Shown here: positions 42,917 through 51,295 of the stretch, piece after piece
Layout of the letters: each line of letters begins with the position of its first letter
Numbering within the stretch: position 1 is the stretch's first letter
The notes under the pieces: model-generated
What the model was told of the DNA's origin: nothing
The model's database searches: none
Seen by the model: the letters and a program-made list of their open reading frames with translations, nothing else
Program-made: the position numbers and the translations under genes
NCBI RefSeq assembly: GCF_030378205.1
Contig: NZ_CP127385.1
Span: 3,202,001-3,266,000, forward strand
Source: Bradyrhizobium sp. NP1
Lineage (GTDB): Bacteria; Pseudomonadota; Alphaproteobacteria; Rhizobiales; Xanthobacteraceae
Reading direction: 5' to 3'
Length of the DNA stretch: 64,000 bases

Positions 42917-43126
42917 CTATTTCTTGCACAGCCCCTTGGCTTTGCGCTCCTCCATCGACTGCAGGCACCACGACGAGCACCCGCAACTGGCGGTGGCGCA
43001 CTTTTTCGTACACGCATTGAGGCAGGCATTAAGATCGCAATTGACGGCCAGCGCCGGCGGCGCCAAGGCGGCGGACAGCCCGTAGACGAACATCATGAAC
43101 AGGAACGCCAGGAAAATACGTGGCAT
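42917..43126 (-). CDS. Small secreted cysteine-rich protein
   Basis: 69 residues. A signal peptide (MPRIFLAFLFMMFVYGLSAALAPPALA) precedes a mature domain of about 42 residues with nine cysteines: NCDLNACLNACTKKCATASCGCSSWCLQSMEERKAKGLC. The spacing (C-x4-C-x3-C-x3-C-x4-C-x-C-x3-C and more) suggests disulfides or a metal-bound knot in the periplasm. GGAG precedes the ATG at 43126. I do not recognise a named family; toxin-like, metal-trafficking or structural roles are all open. Confidence 0.75.
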   Translation of the reverse strand: MPRIFLAFLFMMFVYGLSAALAPPALAVNCDLNACLNACTKKCATASCGCSSWCLQSMEERKAKGLCKK

Positions 43127-43210
43127 GGCAAATCTCCAGCAATAGACAACGTATTGAAATGCGCGTCTGTCACTCTACCACAGCCGTACCCTTGGTGAAG
43201 CACCAAGCCC

Positions 43211-43657
43211 TCACGCCGAGCCGCGCGCGAAGAAGGCGACGAGCAGGCCGAAGCCGAGCATCGCCACGAGGTTGCCCGTGAAGGTCCACGCCGTGAACGG
43301 CGGGATGCGGCCGATCTCCGACAGCGGCACCACCGCGTAGTTCATCACCAGGAAGACGCCGACGCCGTAGGCGAGGCCGCCTGCGATCCAGTACGGCTTG
43401 AGCTCGGGGATGCGGTTGCTGGCGAGCACGTAGAGTGCGGCGATGATCAGCGACATCACCCATTGCAGCACGAGGCCCAGCAGGACCGCGGGGAGGCCGC
43501 CCTGAAACGACGCCTTGCCGAGCACGCCGCTTGCGATCACGAGCAGGATCGCGAGCGGGTTTATGCCATTGATCAGCGCGGCCGCGCCGATATCGAGCGT
43601 GCCGGCGATCAGGCCGGCAAGAAGGATCGCGATCGGAGTGGAGAATGACATGACCAT
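43211..43657 (-). CDS. Four-helix membrane protein next to TetR
   Basis: 148 residues with four membrane helices (PIAILLAGLIAGTLDIGAAALI, LAILLVIASGVLG with GGLPAVLLGLVLQWVMSLIIAALYVL, WIAGGLAYGVGVFLVMNYAVVPL, and NLVAMLGFGLLVAFF). ATG 43657 with GGAG 8 bases before it fits the hydrophobic onset; the frame is open further upstream but crosses the promoter. The divergent TetR gene is 165 bases away with a palindrome between them. Function unknown. Confidence 0.8.
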   Translation of the reverse strand: MVMSFSTPIAILLAGLIAGTLDIGAAALINGINPLAILLVIASGVLGKASFQGGLPAVLLGLVLQWVMSLIIAALYVLASNRIPELKPYWIAGGLAYGVGVFLVMNYAVVPLSEIGRIPPFTAWTFTGNLVAMLGFGLLVAFFARGSA

Positions 43658-43747
43658 GGCAAGGCTCCGCTTGGCTGAGGCGCAAGGGAAGGCACGCGCG
43701 CAACCGGTCGCGGCGCCGCCGCCATTGCCCTTGTGCCTGGTTTTAGT

Positions 43748-43783
43748 GTTGACTGTATAGATCGATACATACAATCTGTCAAC
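43748..43783. promoter_or_regulatory. Candidate TetR operator
   Basis: Outer arms GTTGAC...GTCAAC bracket an inner near-palindrome TGTATAGATCGATACATACA. Symmetric, AT-rich and in the gap between the divergent membrane-protein and TetR genes, where an autoregulating TetR site is expected. Confidence 0.5.
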
Positions 43784-43823
43784 GCGCGCCGGCGGTGTTT
43801 GAGAGCGCGGGAAGGATGAGGCG

Positions 43824-44417
43824 ATGAACGACACCCGGGAACGGCTCTTGATCACAGGCGAAAGGCTGTTCCGCACCCAGGGCTATTCGGGCACCGGCCT
43901 GAAGCAGCTCGCGCAGGAGGCCGAGGCGCCGTGGAGCTCGATGTATCACTTCTTTCCGGGCGGCAAGCAGCAGCTCGGCGCCGAGGTGATCCGCTTCGCC
44001 GCCGAGCGCTATGCGGCGCTGATCGCGAAGGCCTTCGCTGCCTATCCCGATCCCGCCGATGCGGTGGCCGCTGCGTTCAAGGCCGAAGCAAAGATCCTTG
44101 CTGAATCGAATTTTCGCAACGGCTGCCCTGTCGCCGCGGTGACGCTCGACGTTGCCAGCACGGTCGAGGAGTTGCGCGAGCCCTGCGCGGAAGCCTTTGG
44201 TCTGTGGATCACGACGATTGCGCAAGGTCTCGCCGCGGGCGGCTTGCCGGCGAAGGACGCGCGCGAGCTCGCAAGCCATGTGCTGTCCTCGCTGGAGGGG
44301 GCCATCCTCCTGAGCCGCGCCGAGAAGAGCGTGGCGCCGCTGGAGCGCGCTTCCGCCTTCGTGGTGCCGGCGGTGCGGGCGAGGCTGCAAGCGAGGGGAC
44401 GGAACAACCGCCGGTAG
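43824..44417 (+). CDS. TetR/AcrR-family repressor
   Basis: 197 residues. RERLLITGERLFRTQGYSGTGLKQLAQEAEAPWSSMYHFFPGGKQQLGAEVI is the TetR helix-turn-helix, of the YxaF/LmrA-like type (TGLKQI... SLYHHFPGGKE). The helical C-terminal domain (CPVAAVTLDVASTVEELREPCAEAF) matches that group too. It likely represses the divergent membrane-protein gene through the palindrome at 43748-43783. Ligand unknown. Confidence 0.95.
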   Translation: MNDTRERLLITGERLFRTQGYSGTGLKQLAQEAEAPWSSMYHFFPGGKQQLGAEVIRFAAERYAALIAKAFAAYPDPADAVAAAFKAEAKILAESNFRNGCPVAAVTLDVASTVEELREPCAEAFGLWITTIAQGLAAGGLPAKDARELASHVLSSLEGAILLSRAEKSVAPLERASAFVVPAVRARLQARGRNNRR

Positions 44418-44709
44418 CGGCGCTTTCACCGGTCATCGCGTGATGACAAATTGGCGGGACCGTCGCGCATCGCCGCGACGTTGTGATGCTCGGTGCAGGT
44501 GACAGGAAAGTCTGGTCGCCGTCGTGCGCCGGCTTGAACACATTCCTTCGCAACCATGCCGATGGCATTGTCGCAATGGAACTCGTCGTGTCCTTTCTGC
44601 AACATTCGCCAACAAAGCGTCGCGAGCATTGATGGTTGGGTCGCTACTCATTGTCGCATAATGAATGCCGGGTTATTTTAACTGACCTCAAGTGGCGGTG
44701 GAGATTCCA

Positions 44710-44907
44710 GTGTTGAAATACATCATCCTAGGTGCCGCATCGCTGGCCTTTGTCGGAACAGCTTTTGCGGCGGACTTGCCTCATCCGCAGCCGGTCGTGC
44801 AGAGCGGACCAATCGGCAAGTTTCCGGTCGGAAAATACCCTGTCGGCAAGTACCCCGTGGGCAAATACCCTGTCGGCAAGGGTCCGGTCGTCACAACCAG
44901 GGGTTAG
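44710..44907 (+). CDS. Exported PVGKY-repeat peptide
   Basis: 65-residue protein. A signal peptide (LKYIILGAASLAFVGTAFAA-DLPHPQ) precedes a tail with tandem pentads: GKFPVGKYPVGKYPVGKYPVGKGPV. The 15-base DNA repeat (CCTGTCGGCAAGTAC type) varies at third positions, so the peptide is kept under selection. GTG 44710 has GGAG 6 bases before it; TTG 44713 and GTG 44692/44698 are alternatives. Short repeat peptides of this type occur in Bradyrhizobium as far as I recall. Periplasmic; function unknown. Confidence 0.7.
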   Translation: MLKYIILGAASLAFVGTAFAADLPHPQPVVQSGPIGKFPVGKYPVGKYPVGKYPVGKGPVVTTRG

Positions 44908-45016
44908 TCCGAGGATCGATTGATGCCCCCGGCCTTCCAGGCTGGGGGCGGTCGTCTGGCCACGGACTACACCTATGACATCGGCCGTCTTGGCTGCACG
45001 AGGGCGTGAAAAAGTG

Positions 45017-45718
45017 ATGACGGTAGCTCGAAGAAAATCCGCCCTGCGGTTTGTTCTCGGCGTTGGTGTGCTTGCAGCTGCGGTGGGCTCCGGATTCGGA
45101 AGCGCCAACGCACAACAACTTGCTGCGCGGACCGATCAGCAGAAGCAGAGCAGCGCGCCAAGAGTCAGGCCCGGTACAGCCACGGCCTCTGCTTCCCCAA
45201 GCGCCTCACCCACCACACCAGATGTAAAGCCGGTCCGAGGATCTGCCTCCAAAGGACCATACTATGTGGATTTTCGCGCCCGCACGGCAGCATCTTACGG
45301 GCATGCATTTGTTTGGTACGGCAAGACAACGGAAAAGCAGGTCGAGGTTGCCGGTCTGCATCCGAAGGGGGAAATGCTGCCGTACATGATAGGACACCTG
45401 ACGTTTGTGCCCGCTGAAACGGGCGCAAGCTATGGTGATCTCGACGAGCAATATTTGACGGCGAGCTATCGAGTTTACTTGAGCGAGGCCGACGCCAAAC
45501 GGGTCTTCGCCTATATCAAGCATCTTCAGGCTACCTCGCCGTTATGGAATGTGGAGACGACCAACTGCACTTTTTTCATCGGTCGCATAGCCAGCTATAT
45601 GGGATTGAAGACGCCAATCCATTTTTTGATGATGCCTGAACAATACGTAAACCTCCTCAAGTCGCTGAACGACGGGCGTCAAACGGTGCGCCTGGATCCC
45701 GCCACCCAGGATTTTTGA
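45017..45718 (+). CDS. Exported protein with possible His/Cys hydrolase site
   Basis: 233 residues: signal peptide with RRKSALRFVLGVGVLAAAVGSGFGSANA, then a Ser/Pro/Ala linker to about residue 75, then a domain YYVDFRARTAASYGHAFVWYGK, EVAGLHPKGEMLPYMIGHLTFVP, YRVYLSEADAKRVFAYIKHL, WNVETTNCTFFIGRIASYMGLK. His in GHAFVWYGK and Cys in NCTFF resemble the His and Cys of permuted NlpC/P60-like or DUF4105-like enzymes, but order and fold are only inferred. Followed within 20 bases by an integrase fossil. Confidence 0.7.
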   Translation: MTVARRKSALRFVLGVGVLAAAVGSGFGSANAQQLAARTDQQKQSSAPRVRPGTATASASPSASPTTPDVKPVRGSASKGPYYVDFRARTAASYGHAFVWYGKTTEKQVEVAGLHPKGEMLPYMIGHLTFVPAETGASYGDLDEQYLTASYRVYLSEADAKRVFAYIKHLQATSPLWNVETTNCTFFIGRIASYMGLKTPIHFLMMPEQYVNLLKSLNDGRQTVRLDPATQDF

Positions 45719-45734
45719 CCTGCGCGTACCGAAA

Positions 45735-46285
45735 ACTTGAACCCCGGGCGTAGTGGTGATGGAGACCGCGAGGATCGGGGACAATGTGGTGCTGCCGCTC
45801 CGCTGAGCCGGCCGAGGGCATAGAGCAGGTCGAAACCGATCGTCGCGACGACGAAGAAGTCCATGGCGGCAAGCTCTGGCGCATGGTTGCGCAGGAAGGT
45901 CCGCCATCCTGGCTGGGTGGCCCCCCCGTTTCACGATGTGCTCGGCGACGCTCGACTGCGCGATCTCAAACCCGGCTTGAGCAGTTCGCCGTGGATGCGC
46001 GGCGCGCTCCAAAGCGGGTTGTCCATGCTCATCCGCCGGATCAGCGCACGCGGCCTAGCCTCGATCTGCGGCCGACCTCCCAAAGATCGTGACTTGCAGC
46101 GCCAACGGCAGCGAAAGCCTGAGCGGTGCCAGCGGACGAGCGTCTCGGGCCGGATGAAGGTAAGAACCTGAAGGATCGGCGGAAACGAGCGGTAAGGACG
46201 ATCGGGAACCAGCGACCATGGTTCGTGAGCCGGCCGCGACGATGCCTTGCCTTGATCTGCCGTCGGTTCTTCGGGAACTTGTTTC
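45735..46285 (-). mobile_element. Integrase-core transposase fossil with internal deletion
   Basis: Same family as 23059-23829. Pieces in shifting frames: RPETLVRWHRSGFRCRWRC, GRPQIEARPRALIRRMSMDNPLWSAPRIHGELLK, GFEIAQSSVAEHIVKRGG, ATIGFDLLYAL, then directly RGLHHHYARG, which is the last stretch of such proteins. About 140 codons between are absent. Several frameshifts. Not functional; the upstream stretch reaches into the region before the reductase gene. Confidence 0.65.
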
Positions 46286-46358
46286 GCCCCAGGCCGTCCA
46301 CTTAACGTCGTTCGCTTCATCGGGGATAGTGAGGATACGCCGAGAGGAGAAAACCGTC

Positions 46359-47873
46359 ATGAGCGAGCAAAAGAAGCCGAGCGGACCGGACCTGACCCAG
46401 GGCGTGATGCTTGCCGAGTTCGCCGACGGCAAGCTGCTCGGCCATGTCGGAGACGACGAGGTGCTCCTGGTGCAGCTCGGCGCCGAGGTGCTGGCGATCG
46501 ATCCCTATTGCAGCCACTACCACGGCCCGCTCGCGGAGGGGTTCGTGGTCGGCGACACGATCCGCTGCCCCTGGCACCATGCCTGCTTCTCATTGCGCAG
46601 CGGCGAGGCGGTTCGGCCGCCCGCGCTGAGCGACCTTGCGGTCTGGCAGGTCGAGCACGAACGGGACAGGATCTTCGTGCGGCGCAAGCGCGAGGTCTCG
46701 CGCGCCGCTCCCCGTCATACGGCTGCGCCCGGCAGGATCGTGATCGTTGGCGGCGGCGGCGCCGGATTTGCAGCCGCCGAGATGTTGCGGCGGGAGGGGT
46801 TTGCCGGCGCCATCACCATGCTCAGCGACGATGCCGCGCCGCCAGTCGATCGGCCCAACCTGTCCAAGGATTATCTGGCGGGAAGCGCGCCCGAGGAGTG
46901 GGTGCCGCTGCGCCCGGACGATTACTACCGGGAGGCGGGCATCGACCTCAGGCTCAATACGGCTGTCGCCGCGATCGATGCGAAGGGCCGCAGCGTCGCG
47001 CTGGCCGACGGCGGCGCGGTGCCGTTCGACCGGCTCTTGCTCGCAACCGGCGCTGAACCCGTGCGCCTGCAAATCGCAGGCGCCGACCAGCCGCATGTGC
47101 GGACGCTTCGCACGCTCGCTGACAGCCGCGCGATCATCGCGGCGGCCGAGGGCGCGAAGCGGGCGCTGGTGATCGGCGCGAGCTTCATCGGGCTCGAGGC
47201 GGCCGCATCCCTGCGCGCCCGCAATCTCGAGGTTCACGTCGTCGCTCCCGAGCTGCGGCCGATGGAGCGTATCCTCGGCGCCGAGATGGGCGACTTCGTG
47301 CGCGCGCTGCATGAGGAGCACGGCGTCATCTTTCATCTGCAGGACACGGTGGCGCGAATTGACGGCAAGCGCGCGTTCCTGAAGGGCGGCGGCACGATCG
47401 AGGCCGATGTGGTCGTCGTCGGAATCGGCGTGCGGCCGCGCGTCTTGCTTGCCGAGCAGGCCGGACTTGCGACCGACCGCGGCGTCACCGTCGATGCCCA
47501 GCTCGAGACCAGCGCGAGCGGCATCTTCGCCGCCGGCGACATCGCGCGCTGGCCCGATCCGCACAGCGGTGCCAACATCAGGGTCGAGCACTGGGTCGTC
47601 GCCGAACGGCAGGGCCAGACCGCGGCGCGCAACATGCTGGGGCAGCGCGAGCGCTTCGATGCCGTGCCGTTCTTCTGGAGCCAGCATTACGACGTGCCGA
47701 TCAACTATGTCGGGCATGCCGAGAAATGGGACGAGATCCGGATCGACGGCAGCATCGCGAACCGGGACTGCCTCGTCGAATACCGCGTCGACGGCCGCGT
47801 CATGGCGGTGGCCTCGATCTATCGCGACCTCGCGAGCCTCAAGGCCGAGCTGGCGATGGAGCGAAGCGGCTAG
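46359..47873 (+). CDS. Rieske-fused FAD/NAD(P) reductase
   Basis: 504 residues. Residues 12-110 are a Rieske [2Fe-2S] domain: DPYCSHYHGPL and CPWHHACFSLRSGE give C-x-H and C-x2-H ligands. An FAD-dependent pyridine nucleotide-disulfide-type reductase follows (IVIVGGGGAGFAAAEML, VDRPNLSKDYLAGSAPEEW, GASFIGLEAAASLRARNLEVHVV for NAD(P), and FAAGDIARWPDPHSG). Similar in layout to AIFM3-like and ferredoxin-reductase-like enzymes; electron acceptor unknown. ATG 46359 has GAGAGGAGA. Adjacent RidA gene on the same strand, 117 bases after, may be co-transcribed. Confidence 0.95.
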   Translation: MSEQKKPSGPDLTQGVMLAEFADGKLLGHVGDDEVLLVQLGAEVLAIDPYCSHYHGPLAEGFVVGDTIRCPWHHACFSLRSGEAVRPPALSDLAVWQVEHERDRIFVRRKREVSRAAPRHTAAPGRIVIVGGGGAGFAAAEMLRREGFAGAITMLSDDAAPPVDRPNLSKDYLAGSAPEEWVPLRPDDYYREAGIDLRLNTAVAAIDAKGRSVALADGGAVPFDRLLLATGAEPVRLQIAGADQPHVRTLRTLADSRAIIAAAEGAKRALVIGASFIGLEAAASLRARNLEVHVVAPELRPMERILGAEMGDFVRALHEEHGVIFHLQDTVARIDGKRAFLKGGGTIEADVVVVGIGVRPRVLLAEQAGLATDRGVTVDAQLETSASGIFAAGDIARWPDPHSGANIRVEHWVVAERQGQTAARNMLGQRERFDAVPFFWSQHYDVPINYVGHAEKWDEIRIDGSIANRDCLVEYRVDGRVMAVASIYRDLASLKAELAMERSG

Positions 47874-47990
47874 GGAGCGCTTTGCCTGCGCGCTACGCCG
47901 ATTTTCAGGCAACGACACTTCGGCCAGCGCCGAAGCATGTGGTGCTCCGGCCGTGCTTGAGTGCATCCCGATCCCTCTGGAGGCATAGCC

Positions 47991-48383
47991 ATGAAACGGG
48001 AAGTCGTGCGCGTCGAGCCGTATTCCACCTACCTGGAGCGCTGGAACGCGCCGGCGTCACCGGTGACGCGCGCCGGCAACATGATCTTCGTCTCTGGCCT
48101 GCCGCCGTTCGACCCCGAGACGGGCGAGATCATCCGCGCGCCGATCGAGCGCCAGACCGAGCTCGTGCTGGCGCAGCTCGGGCGCTGCCTTCAGGCCGCC
48201 GGCGCGTCTTTCGACAATGTGATGAAGTGCAACATCTTCTGCACCTCGGCGGCGTATTTCCCGGTCGTCAATGCGATCTATGCCCGGCACTTTCCGAAAG
48301 ATCCGCCGGCGCGCATCTATGTCTGCATCCCCGAATGGACCGGACCGTTCGACATCGAGATCGACTGTATCGCGATGGTGTAG
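47991..48383 (+). CDS. RidA/YjgF-family protein
   Basis: 130 residues, reactive enamine/imine deaminase type. RAGNMIFVSGLPPFDPETGEI, QTELVLAQLGRCLQAAGASFDNVMKCNIFCTSAAYFPVVNAIYARHFPKDPPARIYVCIPEWTGPFDIEIDCIAMV. The conserved Arg is in PPARIYV, and IEIDCIA ends the fold. It differs slightly from RidA itself (IEWTGPFDIEID). ATG 47991 has TGGAGG. Neighbour to the Rieske-FAD enzyme. Confidence 0.95.
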   Translation: MKREVVRVEPYSTYLERWNAPASPVTRAGNMIFVSGLPPFDPETGEIIRAPIERQTELVLAQLGRCLQAAGASFDNVMKCNIFCTSAAYFPVVNAIYARHFPKDPPARIYVCIPEWTGPFDIEIDCIAMV

Positions 48384-48423
48384 AGGCGGGCGGGGCGCCT
48401 GGCAGGCGACTCAGCAGAACGCG

Positions 48424-48756
48424 TCAGGCGGTGACGTCCAAGACCTGGCCCTGCTTGTCCGCGTTCTTCTCGAGCTGCTCCTTGATCAGTTGCTCGATCT
48501 TCTGCTCGACGGCCTTCTGCTGCTCGGGAGGCATCGACTTCAACTGGTCTTCGGTGAGCCCCATGCTTTTGAGAATATTGGCGCGCAGCCGCTCCATCGG
48601 GCTCATTTTGGCGTAGTTGAGAAACGCCTGCTCGACGCTGTCATCTTGCGAAGGGACGGCGGTCAACGACGCCGTCGCGCCGCTGCCGCTCGTCGAGCCG
48701 ATCGGGCTCGGATTGCGCGTGCCGAGCAGCCCTGAGGTGAGGGAAGGTATTTGCAT
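48424..48756 (-). CDS. Small hypothetical protein
   Basis: 110 residues: MQIPSLTSGLLGTRNPSPIG, then a Ser/Gly-rich stretch, and a helical tail: EQAFLNYAKMSPMERLRANILKSMGLTEDQLKSMPPEQQKAVEQKIEQLIKEQLEKN. The KMSPMERLRANIL..MGLTEDQL..M..EQ...E.KI module recurs in Bradyrhizobium proteins of unknown function. CGGAG sits before the ATG at 48756. The long helical tail could form a coiled coil. Confidence 0.75.
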   Translation of the reverse strand: MQIPSLTSGLLGTRNPSPIGSTSGSGATASLTAVPSQDDSVEQAFLNYAKMSPMERLRANILKSMGLTEDQLKSMPPEQQKAVEQKIEQLIKEQLEKNADKQGQVLDVTA

Positions 48757-49072
48757 TGTGCACTCCGTCGCCGGCCAGCAAGCAACGGGCGTGCCATCAG
48801 CGGCGTGAGGCAAAAACGCCTTGTTTTGCAGCGGCTGGGTCGGGAAACGGCCGCACGCAGAATTTTTTGCCCGGTGAAATTTTTCTCGTTGCGCAATTTC
48901 TTCCGGCCGGCGTGCGCTGGCAGGGTTCCGTGAACCGGCATCCAGCGGCGTCAGGCGGGTAGCGGCATGCCGCGAACGCAGTGCACGGCATGCCAAAATG
49001 GTGTATCGGCAAAGGGTGAGCGCGGTGAGGCATTCCCGCGCCACCCCCACGCCGAAAAGCCCGGAGGAACGC
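48757..49072. other. Intergenic stretch without a gene
   Basis: About 315 bases between divergent genes; nothing except the GGAGGAACGC ribosome site of the next gene. Confidence 0.55.
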
Positions 49073-50299
49073 ATGTCGGCCTTGCCGCTCTCAGGCATCA
49101 AAGTTCTTGATCTGACGCGCGTGCTCGCGGGGCCCTTGTCGGCGCAGATGCTGGCGGATCTCGGCGCCGACGTGATCAAGATCGAGCGGCCCGGCACCGG
49201 CGACGACGCGCGCGCCTTCGGACCGCCCTACCTTGCCGACCCCGAGGGCAGGGCGAACAACAACAACTCGTTCTACCTCTGCGCCAACCGCAACAAGAAG
49301 TCGATCACCATCAACATCGCCGATCCCGAGGGGCAGGCGATCGTCCGCGAACTCGCCAGGAGTGTCGACGTCTTCATTGAGAATTACAAGGTCGGCGATC
49401 TCCAGCGCTATGGCCTCGACTATGAATCGATCCGCGCGGTCAATCCCGGCATCATCTATTGCTCGGTCACGGGCTTCGGGCAGACCGGCCCCTACGCGCC
49501 GCGCGCCGGCTACGACGCGATCTTCCAGGCGATGGGCGGGCTGATGAGCGTCACCGGCCACATTGACGGCGAGCCCGGTGCCGGTCCCATGAAGGTCGGC
49601 CCCTCCATCGTCGACTACATGACCGGCATGAACAGTTCGATCGGCATTTTGGCCGCGCTCTATCACCGCAAGGTCAATGGCGGGGAGGGGCAGCACATCG
49701 ACGTCTGCCTGTTCGACACCGTGATCGCCTCGCTGTCGCATTACGCGCAGATCTATCTCGTCAACGGCAAGACGCCGCCGCGCCGCGGCACCTGGGGCAA
49801 TGGCGGCATGCCGGCGGGCGTGTTCCGCTGCGCCGACGGCGAACTGATGCTGGTGGTCGGCAACGACGCGCAGTTTGCGCGCGCCTGCGACGTGCTCGGC
49901 GAGCCGGAGCTCGCGACCAACCCGAAATTCGTCAGGAATAACGACCGCGTCGCGCACGGCAAGGAGATCATGGCGATCTTCGCCGGCCTGTTTTTGAAGA
50001 ACAAGGTCGCCTACTGGCACGACGAGCTGGAGAAGGCCGGCATTCCCTGCGGTCCGGTCAACGATTTTGCGCAGGTGTTCGCCGATCCGCATGTGCGCGA
50101 GCGCGGCATGGAGGTCAAGGTCAACCATCCCTTCGAGCCTCAGCTCTCGCTGATCCGCAACGCGCTGAGTTTTTCCGCGACCCCCATCACCGACTATCGC
50201 GCGCCGCCGCTGCTCGGCGAGCACACGGTCGAGGTGCTGGCCTCGATCGGCTATGACGAGGCGAAGTGCGAGATGCTGAAGAACGAGGGCGTGATCTAG
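49073..50299 (+). CDS. CaiB/BaiF (class III) CoA-transferase
   Basis: 408 residues, moving CoA between carboxylic acids. LSGIKVLDLTRVLAGPLSAQMLADLGADVIKIERPGTGDDAR, LCANRNKKSITINIADPEGQAIVRELARSVDVFIENYKVGDLQRYGLDYESI, NPGIIYCSVTGFGQTGPYAPRAGYDAIFQAMGGLMSVTG. The catalytic Asp is D181 in SIVDYMTGM. IPCGPVNDFAQVF and the QLSLIRNALSFSATP region complete the fold. ATG 49073 has GGAGGAACGC. The gene is first in a run of CoA-related genes with the TetR and acyl-CoA dehydrogenase that follow. Confidence 0.95.
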   Translation: MSALPLSGIKVLDLTRVLAGPLSAQMLADLGADVIKIERPGTGDDARAFGPPYLADPEGRANNNNSFYLCANRNKKSITINIADPEGQAIVRELARSVDVFIENYKVGDLQRYGLDYESIRAVNPGIIYCSVTGFGQTGPYAPRAGYDAIFQAMGGLMSVTGHIDGEPGAGPMKVGPSIVDYMTGMNSSIGILAALYHRKVNGGEGQHIDVCLFDTVIASLSHYAQIYLVNGKTPPRRGTWGNGGMPAGVFRCADGELMLVVGNDAQFARACDVLGEPELATNPKFVRNNDRVAHGKEIMAIFAGLFLKNKVAYWHDELEKAGIPCGPVNDFAQVFADPHVRERGMEVKVNHPFEPQLSLIRNALSFSATPITDYRAPPLLGEHTVEVLASIGYDEAKCEMLKNEGVI

Positions 50300-50343
50300 C
50301 CTTTCACGCGCTTGAATTGATTTGCGGCAACGGTTGTTGGCTC

Positions 50344-50366
50344 ACCCTCCCCTCGAGGGGGAGGGT
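50344..50366. repeat. Short palindrome ACCCTCCCCTC/GAGGGGGAGGGT
   Basis: A 23-bp near-palindrome after the CoA-transferase stop. Similar CTCCCC/GGGGAG units are frequent in Bradyrhizobium spacers and may form a hairpin; no T run follows, so it is a weak terminator at best. Confidence 0.4.
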
Positions 50367-50397
50367 GGGGTCTCGGTAGACCTCGATCAATAACGCG

Positions 50398-51069
50398 TCA
50401 GGCCCCTGCGGCGACCCCGGCGGCCGCGCGCGGCTTTTCCTTCGCAGCTCCTTCCGTCAGCGCCATCGTCGCGACCCTCACGATGCGCTCGATCACATCA
50501 TCGACGTCGTCGAGGTTGCATTGGCCGTCCGACAGTTTTAGGAGCCGCTCGCTGTCGCGTACGGTCTGGTGCGCCATGGCGAGCGCGAAGTGCAGGCCCC
50601 AATAGAGCTCGACCTCGTCGCGCTCCGGCAGCGCCCGGCGCAACGCGGCGGTGAACTTGCGCAAATGGTCGATCTCGCGGTTCTTGATGCGGTGGATCGG
50701 CGGCACCGCCTCGATCGAGGCGCGGATCATGAAGCGCGCCGCCGCCGAGTGCTCGGAGGCCGCGCCCAGCGAGCCGCGCAGCGCCGGTCCCACCAATGCA
50801 CGCAGGATGTCGGCGACCTCGGCGTGGTCGCCGCCCTTTTCTTCCGCCGCGCGCAACTGGCGTAACCGCTCGCGGTTCAGCGCCAGGCTGCGGGTGACGA
50901 ACAGCTCCGCGATCAGCTCGTCCTTGGAACCGAAGTGATAGTTCACAGCCGCGAGGTTGACCTCGGCTGCCGCCACGATGTCGCGCAGCGTCACCTCGCC
51001 GAAGCCGCGCTCGGCATAAAGCCGCTCGGCGGCGGCGAGGATGGCGCTGCGGGTGCGGTCGCTCGGCAT
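50398..51069 (-). CDS. TetR-family regulator
   Basis: 223 residues. RSAILAAAERLYAERGFGEVTLRDIVAAAEVNLAAVNYHFGSKDELIAELF is a TetR helix-turn-helix. The C-terminal domain is all helical (ILRALVGPALRGSL, FTAALRRALPERDEVELYWGLHFALAMAHQTV). ATG 51069 is preferred over 51099 because the palindrome at 51100-51130 would otherwise adjoin the start. Divergent from the acyl-CoA dehydrogenase, suggesting repression of acyl-CoA genes, perhaps with an acyl-CoA ligand. Confidence 0.9.
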   Translation of the reverse strand: MPSDRTRSAILAAAERLYAERGFGEVTLRDIVAAAEVNLAAVNYHFGSKDELIAELFVTRSLALNRERLRQLRAAEEKGGDHAEVADILRALVGPALRGSLGAASEHSAAARFMIRASIEAVPPIHRIKNREIDHLRKFTAALRRALPERDEVELYWGLHFALAMAHQTVRDSERLLKLSDGQCNLDDVDDVIERIVRVATMALTEGAAKEKPRAAAGVAAGA

Positions 51070-51099
51070 GATCAGGGGTCCCGTTTTCGGGCGTTGCAT

Positions 51100-51130
51100 T
51101 TCAAACAATTGTATGAAACTATCGTTTGAA
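51100..51130. promoter_or_regulatory. Candidate TetR operator
   Basis: Perfect 7-bp inverted arms TTCAAAC and GTTTGAA around 17 bases that hold a further GTATGAAAC repeat. It lies upstream of the TetR gene in the divergent gap. GAAAC/GTTTC-type half sites are usual for acyl-CoA-responsive TetR proteins. Assignment is inference. Confidence 0.4.
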
Positions 51131-51295
51131 GACGGGAAAATGTCAATCCGCATCGCAAGGCGCGGATCGGCGGCCCGGTCCCGCGGCCGCGATGTCACGG
51201 AGTCGTGACGGCTCTTGCGGCCGGCAGATGGCGGGCAGAAAGTGCCCGCCAAAGAATTCGTTCAGCCAGTGAGCAAGCCAAGCGAGGAGCGCCCC

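Noticed and set aside
46590..47966. 458-codon frame antisense to the Rieske-FAD gene
   Set aside because: Shadow frame; Rieske, FAD and NAD motifs all lie on the plus strand.
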